Shown: one piece after another, positions 8,325 to 16,123 of the stretch
How the letters are laid out: each line of letters opens with the position of its first letter
How positions within the stretch are numbered: the stretch's first letter is position 1
From: Streptacidiphilus melanogenes
GTDB taxonomy: Bacteria; Actinomycetota; Actinomycetes; Streptomycetales; Streptomycetaceae
Assembly (NCBI RefSeq): GCF_000787835.1
Contig: NZ_BBPP01000006.1
Coordinates: 1-33,719 of the forward strand
Reading direction: 5' to 3'
Length of the DNA: 33,719 nt
Position numbers and translations under genes: made by a program
Notes under the pieces: model-generated
Seen by the model: only the letters and a program-made list of their open reading frames with translations
The model's database searches: none
What the model was told of the DNA's origin: nothing

Positions 8325-8423
8325 ATGAGACAGCGCACGACCCGAAGCATGACCAAGGCCACGACCAAGGCACAGCAACTGACGACTTTTGCGGCACCGG
8401 CCGCAGGGGGATGGCGGGGATGA
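8325..8423 (+). CDS. 32-aa ORF translationally coupled to pknG
   Basis: The ORF has a very good ribosome site (CAGGGGGAAG, 4 bases before the ATG at 8325) and its TGA overlaps the pknG ATG at 8420 as ATGA. The product is 32 residues: a basic, Thr/Ser/Gln-rich start (MRQRTTRSMTKATTKAQQL) and an Ala/Gly-rich end. It may be a leader peptide that controls pknG translation or a small functional protein. It resembles no family I know. Its support is the ribosome site and the overlap only. Confidence 0.5.
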   Translation: MRQRTTRSMTKATTKAQQLTTFAAPAAGGWRG

Positions 8424-11044
8424 ACGCGGTACCGTGCACACGGCCGGACTGCACCGGCACGGGTGTCATCGACGCGGACGGCTACTGCACCGAGTGCGGG
8501 CTCGCGCCGCTCCAGACTGCGGCGCGCACCGGCACCGGGCAGGCGGGCGGACAGACGTCCGGCGCGCACGCCTCCGGCACGCATACGTCGGGCGCTGCGC
8601 CCACCGGACCGGGCGCGCCGTGCGCGCGCCCCGACTGCACCGGCACCGGTGTCATCGACGCCGACGGCTACTGCACCGAGTGCGGGCTCGCGCCGCTGCC
8701 GTCCGCGTCCATCCCGGCGCAGCACGGCGTCGGCAGCGGCTCCACCTCCCGGTCCACCTCCACCTCCCGCAGCTCCCGGACCATGTCCGGGCGTTCGCGC
8801 TCCTCGCGGACGGGCCGCAGCGGCTCGGTCTCGGTGCGCACCAGCAGCCGCGGCAGCCGCAGCCAGCGCGGCGCGCTCGGCGCGGGCCTGGTGACCGTGC
8901 CGCCGATCCCGAAGGAGGACCCGCGCTCCAAGGTGCTGGCCAACCCCGAGGTGGCCGAGCGCAAGCGGTACTGCAGCAAGTGCGAGTCGCCGGTCGGCCG
9001 GTCCAAGAACGGCGTGCCGGGCCGCACCGAGGGCTTCTGCACCAAGTGCGGCTCCGCGTACTCCTTCACGCCCAAGCTCTTCCCCGGCGACCTGGTCGGC
9101 GGCCAGTACGAGGTGGTCGGCTGCCTGGCCCACGGCGGTCTGGGCTGGATCTACCTCGGCGTCGACCGGCGCGTCAACGACAAGTGGATCGTGCTCAAGG
9201 GCCTGCTGGACACCGGCGACGAGGAGGCCCTGGCGGTCGCCATCGCCGAGCGCCGCTACCTGGCCGAGGTCGACCACCCCAACATCGTCCGCATCATCAA
9301 CTTCGTCGAGCACCCGGACCCGCGCAAGGGCACCCGGGACGGCTACATCGTCATGGACTACGTCGGCGGCAAGTCCCTCAAGGACATCGCCGACGAGCGT
9401 CGGATGCCGGACGGCAAGCGCGAGCCGCTGGCGGTCGAGCAGGCCATCGCCTACGCGCTGGAGGCACTGCCGGCCCTGGGCTACCTGCACCAGCGCGGCC
9501 TGATCTACTGCGACTTCAAGCTGGACAACGTGATCCAGTCCGAGGACCAGCTGAAGATCATCGACATGGGCGCGGTGCGCCGCCAGGACGACGACGGCGC
9601 GATCTTCGGGACCATCGGCTACCAGGCCCCCGAGATCGCCACCGAGGGCGTCTCCCCCGCCTCCGACCTCTACACCGTGGCCCGCGCGCTCGCGGTGATG
9701 ACCTTCGACTTCCAGGGCTACTCCACGGTCTACCGGGACTCGCTGCCCGGCCCGGAGGAGGTCGAGGTCTTCAACCGGTACGAGTCCTACTACCGGCTGC
9801 TGGTCCGCGCGACCGACCCCGACGCGGGCCGCCGCTTCTCCTCGGCGCAGGAGATGGCCGAGCAGCTCACCGGCGTGCTGCGCGAGGTGCTGGCCCTGCA
9901 GGACGCGCGGCCGCGCCCGGCGCTGTCCACCCTGTTCGGTCCTGAACTGCGGGTGGTCGACACCGAGTTGCTCCACGGTGAGCTGGAGGAGCCGCCCGCG
10001 TCCACCCGCGGCGGACGCCGCCGGCAGGCCGCGGCGGCCTCGCCCGGCAACCCCGTCATCGCGGTGCCGAACGGCACCGTCACCGTCCCCAGGGTGCTGC
10101 CGCTGGACACCCGGGCTGCGGCGCTGGCCCTCCCCGTCCCGCGGATCGACCCGGGCGACCCGAACGCCGGCTTCCTCGCCTCGCTGATGGCGACCTCGCC
10201 CGACGAGGTGCTGACGGCCCTGGGCACCGCGCCCGTCAACTCCGTGGAGCTGCGGCTGCGCGGGCTGCGCGCGCTGATCGAGAAGGGCGACCTGGTCGCC
10301 GTGCAGGAGGCGCTGACCCAGCTGGGCACCGACGCCTCCGACGACTGGCGGGTCGTCTGGTACCGCGGCCTGGCGGCGCTCGCCGCGTCCGCGGTTCCCG
10401 GCGGCCCCGAGGCGGGTGCGGCGCTGCGCGCGGCGGCGGAGTCCTTCGACGCGATCTACGACGCGTTCCCCGGCGAGGCCGCGCCCAAGCTGGCCCTCGG
10501 CGTCTGCGCGGAGGCTCTCGGCGAGCGCGAGGACGCGGCGGAGTTCTACCGCCTGGTGTGGACGACCGACCGCTCGTACGTCAGCGCGGCCTTCAGCCTG
10601 GCCCGCGTGCTGCTCGCCACCGGCGACCGGCCCGGCGCGGTGGCCGCGCTGGAGTCCGTGCCCGAGGCGTCCACGCACTACGTCGCGGCCCGCGTCGCCT
10701 CGGTCCGCGCGCGGCTGCGCGAGCGGGCGCCGCAGGAGCCGCTGCGGATCGACCTCGACGCGGCCTCGCAGCAGCTGGGCGGGCTGGGTCTGGACGCGCG
10801 CCGCCGCGAGGAGCTTTCGGTCGAGGTCCTCGGCAAGGCACTCGGCTGGGTCCTGGCGGGCCGTCCCGACGTCACCGGCGCGGCGGCCCCGATCACCCTG
10901 CTGGGCAACCCCGCGGAGGAGCGCGCACTGCGCTTCGCGCTGGAGGACTCCTACCGCAAGCTGGCCCGACTGGCCGAGAGCCCCGAACAACGGATCGCAT
11001 GGGTCGAGCGGGCCAACCGCACGCGCCCGAGGACCTGGGTGTGA
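8420..11044 (+). CDS. pknG: PknG-like serine/threonine protein kinase with rubredoxin and TPR domains
   Basis: An 874-aa soluble kinase. The start at 8420 was chosen because it overlaps the 32-aa ORF and has AGGGGG 9 bases upstream; ATG 8411 is an alternative. Two near-identical zinc-ribbon motifs (C6, C11, C23, C26 and C68, C73, C85, C88) come first, then a Ser/Arg-rich linker (about 100-150). The PknG rubredoxin-like site follows (C185, C188, C207, C210). Kinase domain about 228-490: CLAHGGLGWIYLG nucleotide loop, catalytic K260 (VLKG), catalytic loop YCDFKLDN with D365, IDMG with D382, and GYQAPE. The C-terminal half is TPR-like helical repeats, as in M. tuberculosis PknG. Mycobacterial PknG phosphorylates the FHA protein GarA to control glutamate metabolism. 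The tandem zinc ribbons ahead of the rubredoxin are additional to mycobacterial PknG as I know it. Confidence 0.95.
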   Translation: MNAVPCTRPDCTGTGVIDADGYCTECGLAPLQTAARTGTGQAGGQTSGAHASGTHTSGAAPTGPGAPCARPDCTGTGVIDADGYCTECGLAPLPSASIPAQHGVGSGSTSRSTSTSRSSRTMSGRSRSSRTGRSGSVSVRTSSRGSRSQRGALGAGLVTVPPIPKEDPRSKVLANPEVAERKRYCSKCESPVGRSKNGVPGRTEGFCTKCGSAYSFTPKLFPGDLVGGQYEVVGCLAHGGLGWIYLGVDRRVNDKWIVLKGLLDTGDEEALAVAIAERRYLAEVDHPNIVRIINFVEHPDPRKGTRDGYIVMDYVGGKSLKDIADERRMPDGKREPLAVEQAIAYALEALPALGYLHQRGLIYCDFKLDNVIQSEDQLKIIDMGAVRRQDDDGAIFGTIGYQAPEIATEGVSPASDLYTVARALAVMTFDFQGYSTVYRDSLPGPEEVEVFNRYESYYRLLVRATDPDAGRRFSSAQEMAEQLTGVLREVLALQDARPRPALSTLFGPELRVVDTELLHGELEEPPASTRGGRRRQAAAASPGNPVIAVPNGTVTVPRVLPLDTRAAALALPVPRIDPGDPNAGFLASLMATSPDEVLTALGTAPVNSVELRLRGLRALIEKGDLVAVQEALTQLGTDASDDWRVVWYRGLAALAASAVPGGPEAGAALRAAAESFDAIYDAFPGEAAPKLALGVCAEALGEREDAAEFYRLVWTTDRSYVSAAFSLARVLLATGDRPGAVAALESVPEASTHYVAARVASVRARLRERAPQEPLRIDLDAASQQLGGLGLDARRREELSVEVLGKALGWVLAGRPDVTGAAAPITLLGNPAEERALRFALEDSYRKLARLAESPEQRIAWVERANRTRPRTWV
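8447..8697 (+). repeat. Duplicated zinc-ribbon coding unit at the pknG 5' end
   Basis: Two 65-bp direct repeats, 8447-8511 and 8633-8697, are offset by exactly 186 bp (62 codons) and differ at only two positions. Each encodes the CTGTGVIDADGYC-to-TECGLAP part of a zinc ribbon. Such close DNA identity suggests recent duplication or ongoing gene conversion rather than ancient domain repetition. Confidence 0.9.
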
Positions 11045-12618
11045 GCGAAACCATGGACCAACTGACCCTCTCCTGCCCCAACTGCGCCCAGCCGGTGGCA
11101 GAGTCGGACCGCTACTGCGAAGAGTGCGGCATCGACCTCTCCACCGCCCGCGCCTCCGGCACGGACCCGCGCGCGACGGCACCCGCCCCGAGCGGCTTCT
11201 CCGCGACCCATCACGCCACCACCCCCGACGACTCCCCCCTGCCGTCCGGCACATCCGGCGCAGCCGGGGGGACCGGCGCTGACGGCGGCTACGACGCGGC
11301 ACCCGGCGCAGCCGGATCGCGCGGCACAGCCGCCCACGACGGCGCGACGGGCGGAGGTCTGCCCGCAGCCGCGGGAAAGGGAGCTGACGGCGCATACGGC
11401 GCGATGCCCGGCACTGGCGGCCTCGGCCCGACCGGGGGAGGTCTGCCCGGCGCAGCCGGGGAGCCGGACGCCGGCGGCGGCTACGACGCGGCCTTCGGCG
11501 CTGTCGGCGCCGCTGCTGCGCCGGTGCCCTCGGGTGCCACCGGGGACTTCGTGCTGGCCGCGCCGGTGCTCGCCACCGAGGTGGAGGAGCCGGAGGTCTC
11601 CGGAGCCGGTGCGCCGGATCCGTGGAGCAGTGTGCCGGCCGGGGATGCCCGGGTCTGCGTCGGCTGCGGCGCCCAGCGGATCGACACCGACGGGTACTGC
11701 GAGGCCTGCGGCCTCGCGCAGCCACGGCCGAGGGATCATCAGGAGCGGTCGCTGAACGGCGTCTGCGGGGTGAGCGACCGCGGGCACCGGCACCACCGGA
11801 ACGAGGACGCCTTCGCCGTCGCGGCGACCTCGCGACCCGACGGCGGCTCCGCCGTGGTCGCCGTGGTCTGCGACGGCGTCTCCTCGGCGACCCGCCCGGA
11901 CGACGCCTCGCAGGCCGCCGCGGACAGCGCCAGCGAGGCGCTGCTGGAGGCCCTGGAGTCCGGCGTGGAGCCGGAGACCGCGATGACCGAAGCGATCATG
12001 ACCGCGGCCAATCGCGTGGACGAGCTGGCGGACGAGTTCGAGCGCGAGCCCAGCCGCAACGCACCCGCCTGCACCATCGTCAGTGCGGTGCTGACGGAGG
12101 GACGGGTCACCGTCGGATGGGTCGGCGACAGCCGGGCCTACTGGTTCCCCGACGACCGCTCCGGCTCGCGCCGGCTGACCGTGGACGACTCCTGGGCGAC
12201 CCGGATGGTCGAGGCAGGGCTCATGTCGGAGGCGGAGGCCTTCGCCGATGCCCGCGCGCACGCCATCACCGGCTGGCTCGGCGCGGACGCGATCGAGGTC
12301 GAGCCGCACACCCTCACCTTCACCCCGGACGCCCCGGGCACCGTGCTGATCTGCACCGACGGCCTGTGGAACTACGCCGAGGCCGCCGCCGACCTCGCGG
12401 CCGTCGTCCCGGCGGACGCCCGTACCAAGCCGCTGCACGCCGCGCAGACGCTCGCGCGTTACGCCTGCGACCGTGGCGGGCACGACAACGTCACCGTCGC
12501 CCTGCTGCCGGTCGATGGCATCGAGCCGCACGAGCCGACCATGCCGAACCACCCGCCCACTCTCGTCGGCGACAGCCTCGATTCACCCACACTTCAGCTA
12601 CGCGAGGGGGAGAGCTGA
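11041..12618 (+). CDS. PP2C-family Ser/Thr phosphatase with two N-terminal zinc ribbons
   Basis: A 525-aa protein. The GTG at 11041 overlaps the pknG stop as GTGA, with GAGGA 7 bases upstream; ATG 11053 is a weaker choice. First comes a zinc ribbon (C12, C15, C26, C29), then a long Gly/Ala-rich linker, then a second ribbon (C206, C209, C220, C223, including IDTDGYCEACGLA, close to the PknG repeats). The PPM phosphatase domain runs from about 238 to 490. Metal-site motifs are complete: DRGHRHHRNEDAF, VVCDGVSS, WVGDSRAYW, ICTDGLWNY and GGHDNVTVAL. It should be an active Mg/Mn-dependent protein phosphatase. Overlap with pknG and the shared zinc motif make it the likely partner that reverses PknG phosphorylation; that pairing is inferred. 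Confidence 0.95.
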   Translation: MSETMDQLTLSCPNCAQPVAESDRYCEECGIDLSTARASGTDPRATAPAPSGFSATHHATTPDDSPLPSGTSGAAGGTGADGGYDAAPGAAGSRGTAAHDGATGGGLPAAAGKGADGAYGAMPGTGGLGPTGGGLPGAAGEPDAGGGYDAAFGAVGAAAAPVPSGATGDFVLAAPVLATEVEEPEVSGAGAPDPWSSVPAGDARVCVGCGAQRIDTDGYCEACGLAQPRPRDHQERSLNGVCGVSDRGHRHHRNEDAFAVAATSRPDGGSAVVAVVCDGVSSATRPDDASQAAADSASEALLEALESGVEPETAMTEAIMTAANRVDELADEFEREPSRNAPACTIVSAVLTEGRVTVGWVGDSRAYWFPDDRSGSRRLTVDDSWATRMVEAGLMSEAEAFADARAHAITGWLGADAIEVEPHTLTFTPDAPGTVLICTDGLWNYAEAAADLAAVVPADARTKPLHAAQTLARYACDRGGHDNVTVALLPVDGIEPHEPTMPNHPPTLVGDSLDSPTLQLREGES

Positions 12619-12621
12619 CCC

Positions 12622-13965
12622 ATGGCCAAGCTCACCAAGTCCAACTTCCCGCAGTTCTCCGTCGACATCTTCCAGAACGCGTACCTCGCGCAGGGGGCGA
12701 ACGAGGTCAACGCGATCGTCACGGTCACCGCGACCGGCGGCGGCACCAGCGCGGCGCTCCCGGCCGCGGGCTACGGCAGCTCGCTGGACGGCCCGGACGC
12801 GGCCGTGGTCATCGCCGTCGACTGCTCGGGCTCGATGGACTACCCGCCCACCAAGATCCGCAACGCGCGTGAGGCCACCGCCGTCGCGATCGACTCGGTG
12901 CGCGACGGCGTCGCCTTCGCCGTGGTCGCGGGCACGCACGAGGCCAAGGAGGTCTACCCGGGCGCAGGGCAGCTCGCGATCTCCTCCCCGGGCACCCGTG
13001 AGGAGGCCAAGCAGTCGCTGCGACGGCTCACCCCGGGCGGCGGGACCGCCATCGGCACCTGGCTGACCAAGGCCGACCAGATCTTCTCCACCCGCCCCGA
13101 CATCTCCATCCGCCACGCGATCCTGCTGACCGACGGCCGCAACGAGCACGAGCGCCCGGACCAGCTCCAGCACACCCTCGACCGGGTCCAGGGCCGCTTC
13201 ACCGCGGACTGCCGCGGCGTCGGGACCGACTGGGAGGTCGCCGAGCTGCGCCGGATCTCCTCCGCCCTGCTCGGCAGCGTCGACATCGTCGCCGACCCCT
13301 CGGGCCTCGCCGAGGACTTCCGGGCGATGATGGAGAAGGCCATGGGCAAGGCCGTCGCCGACGTCGCGCTGCGCGTGTGGACGCCGGCCAACGCCTCGGT
13401 GAAGTTCGTCAAGCAGGTCGCCCCGGTCGTCGAGGACCTGAGCGGCCGCCGCGTCGACGCGGGTCCGCGCGCGGGGGACTACCCGACCGGCTCCTGGGGC
13501 GACGAGAGCCGCGACTACCACGTCTGCATCGAGGTGCCGCCGGCGGGCGTCGGCGACGAGATGCTGGCCGGCCGGATCAGCCTGGTCGTGCCGCAGCCGG
13601 ACGGGACCTCCGAGGTGCTCTCGCAGGGTCTGGTCAAGGCGGTCTGGACGGACGACCTCAACGCTTCGACCAAGATCAACCCGCAGGTCGCGCACTACAC
13701 CGGCCAGGCGGAGCTCGCCGGCGCCATCCAGGAGGGTCTCGACGCCCACCGCCGCGGCGACCTCGACACGGCGACGGCCAAGCTGGGCAAGGCAGTTCAG
13801 CTCGCGGCCGAGTCGGGCAACGAGGACACCTTCAAACTGCTGTCGAAGGTGGTCGACGTGGTCGACGCGAAGGAAGGTACCGTTCGCTTCCGTAAGAACG
13901 TGAGCGAGGAGGACTCGATGACGCTCGAAACCCGCTCCACGAAGACTGTCAGGGTGAAGAAGTAG
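12622..13965 (+). CDS. von Willebrand factor A (VWA) domain protein
   Basis: A 447-aa cytoplasmic protein; the ATG at 12622 follows GAGGGGGAGA and the phosphatase stop by three bases. The N-terminal 55 residues form a short beta region. The VWA domain is at about 58-250 with an intact MIDAS metal site: DCSGS (D67, S69, S71), GGGTAIG (T142) and LLTDG (D171). A beta-rich middle and a helical segment near 365-410 follow. The tail is highly charged and Ser/Thr-rich (EEDSMTLETRSTKTVRVKK). MIDAS domains bind acidic partners through a metal ion. In bacteria, VWA proteins occur near PP2C/kinase/FHA sets. There is no signal peptide, so it probably acts with the kinase and phosphatase in the cytoplasm. 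Confidence 0.93.
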   Translation: MAKLTKSNFPQFSVDIFQNAYLAQGANEVNAIVTVTATGGGTSAALPAAGYGSSLDGPDAAVVIAVDCSGSMDYPPTKIRNAREATAVAIDSVRDGVAFAVVAGTHEAKEVYPGAGQLAISSPGTREEAKQSLRRLTPGGGTAIGTWLTKADQIFSTRPDISIRHAILLTDGRNEHERPDQLQHTLDRVQGRFTADCRGVGTDWEVAELRRISSALLGSVDIVADPSGLAEDFRAMMEKAMGKAVADVALRVWTPANASVKFVKQVAPVVEDLSGRRVDAGPRAGDYPTGSWGDESRDYHVCIEVPPAGVGDEMLAGRISLVVPQPDGTSEVLSQGLVKAVWTDDLNASTKINPQVAHYTGQAELAGAIQEGLDAHRRGDLDTATAKLGKAVQLAAESGNEDTFKLLSKVVDVVDAKEGTVRFRKNVSEEDSMTLETRSTKTVRVKK

Positions 13966-14032
13966 CGGGGCCCCGCCCCGCCGCTTCGAACGCGCTGCCG
14001 ACCGCCTAGCCAGCCCGAGGGGGGCTTGCACG

Positions 14033-15154
14033 ATGCCGATCTGCCCGAACGGCCACACCTCGCAGACCACGGACTACTGCGACTACTGCGGGACACCCAT
14101 GACCGGGCAGCCGGCCGCCCCGCAGCCGCAGCAGCCGGGCGCGGGCCAGCCGTGGCAGCAGCCCGCGCCGTCCGCGCCCGCACCTGCGACGCCGACGGCC
14201 GGTCTGCCGGTCTGCCCGATCTGCACCACGCCGCGCACCGGTCGCTACTGCGAGGAGTGCGGCTACGACTGGGACCTGGCGCAGCAGGGGGCTGCGCCGA
14301 GCCCCGCTCCGGTCCCGGGCGGGCCGTCCCCGATGGGACAGCCGTTCCAGCAGCCCGCGCAGCAGTCCGTGCAGCACCCGTTCCAGCAGCCGTTCCAGCA
14401 GTCGCCCGCGCAGCAGCAGCCCTTCCAGCAGCAGCCCTTCCAGCAGCAGCCGCCCTTCCAGCAGTCGCCCGCGCAGCAGCAGCCGTTGCAGCAGCCTCTG
14501 CAGTCGGGTCCGCCGCAGGCGCCGGTCCAGCAGCCCGGCCTCGCCGAGCCCGTCTCCGGGCCGGTCACCAACGGCGGCTACGGCGCGTACATCACCGGGG
14601 ACACCAACGGCGGCAACACCGAGTACGTCCTCGCGCCGCCGACCCCGGCCGGGCCGGACGGCGGCGGCGCGCCGGGTCTGGACCCCTTCGGTCCGCCGTC
14701 GGGCTCCATGGGGCAGGCGCCGCAGCAGGGCGCGCCGGGCTACCGGGGTACCTGGATCGCGGTGGTCAGCGCCGACCGGGACTACTTCCAGGACATGATG
14801 AACCGCAGCGGTCCTGACGCCGCCGGGCTCTACTTCCCGCCGTACTCCCCGGAGCGCCGGGTCCCGATGACCGGTCAGGGCCAGCTCCGCATCGGCCGCC
14901 GCAGCCACCAGCGCGGCACCGTCCCGGAGATCGACCTGTCCATCGCCCCGGAGGACCCCGGGGCCTCGCACAACCACGCCCTGCTCCAGGAGCAGCCGAA
15001 CGGCGGCTGGGTCGTCATCGACCAGGACTCCACCAACGGCACCTCGCTGAACGGCAGCGCGGACCCGCTGCCGGCGTTCACCCCGGTCGAGCTCAAGAAC
15101 GGCGACCGGATCCACGTCGGCGCGTGGACCACCATCACGGTCCACTGCGCCTGA
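14033..15154 (+). CDS. FHA-domain protein with zinc ribbons and a Gln/Pro-rich linker
   Basis: A 373-aa protein; ATG 14033 has GAGGGGGG upstream. The N-terminus has two zinc-binding motifs: C4/H8/C16/C19 (CPNGHTSQTTDYCDYCG) and C61/C64/C73/C76 (CPICTTPRTGRYCEECG). A roughly 60-residue tract of PFQQ-type repeats follows, then a second linker. The C-terminal FHA domain (about 285-372) has RIGRRS, the SHNH loop that contacts phosphothreonine, and DSTNGTSLNG. It should read threonine phosphorylation, most simply that laid down by PknG. Mycobacterial GarA is also an FHA partner of PknG, but GarA is much shorter, without zinc ribbons, and has an N-terminal ETTS phosphosite that I do not see here. 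It is not a plain GarA orthologue. Confidence 0.93.
   Translation: MPICPNGHTSQTTDYCDYCGTPMTGQPAAPQPQQPGAGQPWQQPAPSAPAPATPTAGLPVCPICTTPRTGRYCEECGYDWDLAQQGAAPSPAPVPGGPSPMGQPFQQPAQQSVQHPFQQPFQQSPAQQQPFQQQPFQQQPPFQQSPAQQQPLQQPLQSGPPQAPVQQPGLAEPVSGPVTNGGYGAYITGDTNGGNTEYVLAPPTPAGPDGGGAPGLDPFGPPSGSMGQAPQQGAPGYRGTWIAVVSADRDYFQDMMNRSGPDAAGLYFPPYSPERRVPMTGQGQLRIGRRSHQRGTVPEIDLSIAPEDPGASHNHALLQEQPNGGWVVIDQDSTNGTSLNGSADPLPAFTPVELKNGDRIHVGAWTTITVHCA
14338..14510 (+). repeat. In-frame CAG-rich tandem repeat coding PFQQ units
   Basis: Imperfect 9-15 base units based on TTCCAGCAG and CAGCAGCCC encode repeats of PFQQ, PAQQ and PLQQ in the FHA protein. It is a low-complexity flexible linker, and such a tract could change length between strains by slippage. 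Confidence 0.7.
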
Positions 15155-15205
15155 GCCGGAACCGACCGGCAGGCGACGACCCGGACACCGAACGGGGGGG
15201 GAACG

Positions 15206-16123
15206 GTGACAGGGGACGACGACGCGGCGATCACCGCCGACGGCCTGCGCAAGCGCTACGGCGCGGTGCAGGCCGTCGACGGGGTCTCGCTCTCGGTCCG
15301 ACGAGGCGAGTTCTTCGGTCTGCTCGGCCCCAACGGGGCCGGCAAGACCACCACCCTGGAGATACTGGAGGGCCTGCGCGAGCCCGACGAGGGCACCGCC
15401 ACCCTCCTCGGCGAACGCCCCTGGCCGCGCAACCCGCGGCTGCTGCCGCGCATCGGGGTGCAGCTCCAGGCCTCCGCCTTCTTCGAGCGGCTGACCGCCC
15501 GTGAGCAGCTGGCGACCTTCGCCTCCCTCTACGGCGTCGGCCTGCGCCGGGCCGAGGAGATGCTGGCCCGCGTGGGGCTCGCCGAGTTCGCCGGCACGCA
15601 GGCCGAGAGGCTCTCCGGCGGCCAGGCGCAGCGGCTCTCCATCGCCTGCGCCCTGGTCCACGAGCCGGAGCTGGTCTTCCTCGACGAGCCGACCACGGGC
15701 TTGGATCCCCAGGCCCGGCGCAACCTGTGGGACCTGCTGCGCGAGATCAACGCCGACGGCCGCACGGTCGTGCTGACCACGCACTACCTCGACGAGGCCG
15801 AGATCCTGTGCGACCGCGTCGCCGTCATGGACCACGGTCGCCTGCTGCGCACCGGCGCACCCGCCGCCCTGATCCGGGAGCTGGACGCGCCGACCCGCAT
15901 CAGTGTCCCGTCCGGCGCGCTGTCCGTGGACGAGGCCCGCACCGTGCTCGGCGAGGGCGCCCAGACCACGGACGACGGTGTCTCACTGGTCTTCGCCACC
16001 CGCTCCCCCGCGTCCGTCCTCGCCCTGCTGGGCGAGCGCGGCGCGCTGAACGGCCTGGAGGTGCGCGGCGGCACCCTGGAGGACGTCTTCCTGCACCTGA
16101 CGGGACGGGAGTACCGGGAATGA
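15206..16123 (+). CDS. ABC transporter ATP-binding protein (DrrA/ABC-2 type)
   Basis: A 305-aa ATPase of a drug/lipid-type exporter. GTG 15206 follows a GGGGGGG run. Walker A GPNGAGKT at 41-48, Q-loop region VQLQAS, signature LSGGQ at 136-140, Walker B LVFLDEP (D160, E161), D-loop GLDPQ and switch TTHYLDEAE are all intact. The C-terminal 80 residues are the regulatory extension common in DrrA/NodI-like ATPases, ending VFLHLTGREYRE. It overlaps the permease gene by ATGA, so the two form one transporter. It follows the FHA gene by 51 bp in the same direction. FHA-linked regulation of ABC transporters is known in mycobacteria (Rv1747), but here the domains are separate. Substrate unknown. Confidence 0.94.
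   Translation: MTGDDDAAITADGLRKRYGAVQAVDGVSLSVRRGEFFGLLGPNGAGKTTTLEILEGLREPDEGTATLLGERPWPRNPRLLPRIGVQLQASAFFERLTAREQLATFASLYGVGLRRAEEMLARVGLAEFAGTQAERLSGGQAQRLSIACALVHEPELVFLDEPTTGLDPQARRNLWDLLREINADGRTVVLTTHYLDEAEILCDRVAVMDHGRLLRTGAPAALIRELDAPTRISVPSGALSVDEARTVLGEGAQTTDDGVSLVFATRSPASVLALLGERGALNGLEVRGGTLEDVFLHLTGREYRE

Noticed and set aside
6887-8419. Upstream extension of the pknG frame
   Set aside because: The frame is open but overlaps the 6975-8303 gene in another frame and reads as Arg/Gly-rich noise; PknG motifs and a good start begin at 8420.
8291-11725. 1144-codon minus-strand frame opposite pknG
   Set aside because: Shadow of the kinase and phosphatase genes; very Arg/Gly/Val-rich, no domain pattern, no ribosome site.
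13965-13976. GCGGGGCCCCGC palindrome after the VWA gene as a terminator
   Set aside because: Only 12 bases with no loop, and the same-strand FHA gene follows within 67 bp, so strong termination is unlikely.
14033-15154. Calling the FHA protein GarA/OdhI
   Set aside because: It shares only the FHA domain and the link to PknG. It is far longer, with zinc ribbons and a Gln-rich linker, and lacks a visible N-terminal ETTS site.
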